6,571 nt of DNA from an uncultured Bacteroidales bacterium (GTDB lineage: Bacteria; Bacteroidota; Bacteroidia; Bacteroidales; Paludibacteraceae). Position numbers and translations under genes: made by a program. Position 1 is the first letter of the stretch, and the number at the start of each line of letters is the position of its first letter. The stretch is taken from NCBI GenBank assembly GCA_937885465.1, contig CAKZZM010000042.1, forward strand, positions 1 through 6,571, read 5' to 3'. Below, piece after piece: positions 5,876 to 6,571 of this stretch. The notes under the pieces were generated by a model. That model saw nothing but the letters and a program-made list of their open reading frames with translations. It was not told the DNA's origin and ran no database searches.

Positions 5876-6388
5876 ATGTATAAATACTATATTGCGAGTT
5901 ATTCTGACATACCTACATCAAACAGACAAATGCTTGCTTCAGAAAAATTGCGTATTTGTAACCCATTACTGCTTTACAAAGAAAATAATTGGAGTATGAA
6001 ATTACGCAATGTCCTTTGGTACTTTCTTGCACATTTGTTCAATATGAATAAATATGTTTTCAAGCAATATGATATTATAAAAAACAATCGCATCATTTCC
6101 TCAGCTAAAGTTGTTTCGTATATACCATTTTTTCGTTTTATGTCACGTGATGGTATTCATATCTGCTCCTGTTATACTATTCCTGAAGAAAGGGGGAAAG
6201 GCTATTATCCTTATCTTATTTCTAAAATTATGAGTGATTTTCCAGATAAGGTATGTTATATGATGGTTAATGAATCAAACTTACCATCAATAAGAGGAAT
6301 TGAAAAAGTCGGTTTTACGTTGTTTGCTATTGGTAAAAAAAGAAATGGTATATATAGTATCACCCGTAGGATTGGACATCCCTGTTAA
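5876..6388 (+). CDS. GNAT-type N-acetyltransferase, AT-rich
   Basis: This 170-residue protein has the C-terminal half of a GNAT fold. IHICSCYTIPEERGKGYYPYLI (residues 94-115) is written here in parts: strand 94-101, then the acetyl-CoA pyrophosphate loop R106-G-K-G109, then helix YYPYLI. MMVNESNLPSIRGIEKVGF (129-147) is the motif-B region with the usual N...S...EKxGF pattern. GNATs move an acyl group from a CoA donor to an amine (small molecule, sugar or protein); the substrate here cannot be told. The N-terminal 90 residues are less typical, with an aromatic-rich stretch near 46-65. The ATG follows an AT-rich leader (ATAAACAATAAATC) without a Shine-Dalgarno motif. GC over 5881-6360 is 144 of 480 bases (30%), against about 52% over 5101-5340 in the gene before, which suggests horizontal acquisition. 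The stop TAA is followed in frame by TAA and TAG. Confidence 0.8.
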   Translation: MYKYYIASYSDIPTSNRQMLASEKLRICNPLLLYKENNWSMKLRNVLWYFLAHLFNMNKYVFKQYDIIKNNRIISSAKVVSYIPFFRFMSRDGIHICSCYTIPEERGKGYYPYLISKIMSDFPDKVCYMMVNESNLPSIRGIEKVGFTLFAIGKKRNGIYSITRRIGHPC

Positions 6389-6392
6389 TAAT

Positions 6393-6416
6393 AGTGGAGA
6401 ACGTCTGAGAACGTTC
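6393..6416 (+). repeat. 24-nt hairpin repeat, copy 7, after the acetyltransferase
   Basis: AGTGGAGAACGT, loop CTGAGA, ACGTTC. It starts 4 bp after the TAA stop. The loop differs from all other copies while both arms are unchanged, as expected if the stem is what matters. Confidence 0.88.
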
Positions 6417-6432
6417 GATAGCGTGTTGCTAA

Positions 6433-6462
6433 AAAAGAGGCGGCTTATAGGCCGCCTCTTTT
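6433..6462. terminator. Bidirectional intrinsic terminator
   Basis: AAAAGAGGCGGC (6433-6444), loop TTATAG, GCCGCCTCTTTT (6451-6462): a perfect 12-bp stem with a GC-rich top. A-rich DNA before it and T-rich DNA after it allow termination on both strands. It sits between the acetyltransferase and an apparently convergent gene. Confidence 0.9.
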
Positions 6463-6478
6463 GTTAGGACGTTCGATG

Positions 6479-6514
6479 ACTTGGTACTTGGTATTTCGTC
6501 ACTTGGTACTTGCC
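6479..6514. repeat. Heptamer repeat (ACTTGGT)
   Basis: ACTTGGT, ACTTGGT and the diverged ATTTCGT (6479-6499), one base, then ACTTGGT and ACTTGCC (6501-6514). It has the same 7-bp period as the AACTTTC array but a different word. It lies in the 3' flank of the convergent minus-strand frame. Confidence 0.8.
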
Positions 6515-6517
6515 CTG

Positions 6518-6571
6518 TCATTTTAATTCTTTGCCATCGGGTGTGTAGGTGCTGCCATCGGGTGCGACGAT
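6518..6571 (-). CDS. Possible C-terminus of a convergent gene (partial)
   Basis: Read on the minus strand, the window end encodes IVAPDGSTYTPDGKELK followed by TGA (6518-6520). The PDG...YTPDGKELK pattern resembles the short C-terminal tails of secreted Bacteroidales proteins (compare IRPDGKVFNAQGAQVR at 4027-4074), and a bidirectional terminator lies just beyond its stop. Only 17 codons are visible and the DNA contains a 12-bp direct repeat (TGCCATCGGGTG, about 21 bp apart), so it could be a chance open frame. Confidence 0.4.
   Translation of the reverse strand: MVAPDGSTYTPDGKELK

Noticed and set aside
5718..6416. Integron attC recombination sites around the small genes
   Set aside because: The repeats lack the RYYYAAC / GTTRRRY core pair and are too short and uniform; no integrase is visible.

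Overview
The window looks like a piece of a Bacteroidales chromosome (Bacteroidota, probably gut-associated). The evidence is a large mosaic surface protein (FG-GAP/VCBS, fibronectin-III-like, PKD-like and InlB-B-repeat modules) ending in a short tail of the type IX secretion (Por) kind, AT-rich gene leaders without Shine-Dalgarno sequences, and intergenic DNA full of short heptamer and hairpin repeats. Gene GC is about 50% except in the last complete gene (about 30%). The genus cannot be fixed from this sequence.

Layout. (1) Positions 1-4077 (+) are one long reading frame, already open at base 1, interrupted by a single in-frame TAG at 2893-2895. I annotate the two sides separately (1-2895 and 2920-4077), but they are almost certainly one gene with a nonsense codon, a sequencing error or a recoded codon. 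The premature stop separates the repeat-rich body from the C-terminal export signal. (2) A strong intrinsic terminator lies at 4117-4159. (3) Positions 4160-4990 hold about 830 bp with no convincing gene but many small structures: perfect inverted repeats, an exact 11-bp tandem triplet, DnaA-box-like 9-mers, a 15-bp tandem pair and a triple hairpin repeat. (4) 4991-5719 (+) is a CDP-alcohol phosphatidyltransferase, an integral membrane lipid-headgroup enzyme with a complete catalytic motif. (5) 5876-6388 (+) is an AT-rich GNAT-type acetyltransferase. (6) A bidirectional terminator (6433-6462) separates it from a convergent gene, of which only the last 17 codons may be visible (6518-6571, minus strand).

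The most interesting pattern is non-coding. A 24-nt hairpin-forming element (constant arms GAACGT and ACGTTC around a variable 6-nt loop) occurs seven times, two occurrences lying at or just after stop codons. A separate 25-nt sequence is identical just upstream of both small genes' start codons. Each small gene is therefore set out as leader element - gene - hairpin repeat, a cassette-like arrangement, and the second gene differs sharply in base composition from its neighbour. The two enzymes may be co-transcribed, because no U-tract terminator lies between them, but nothing in the sequence shows that they share a pathway.
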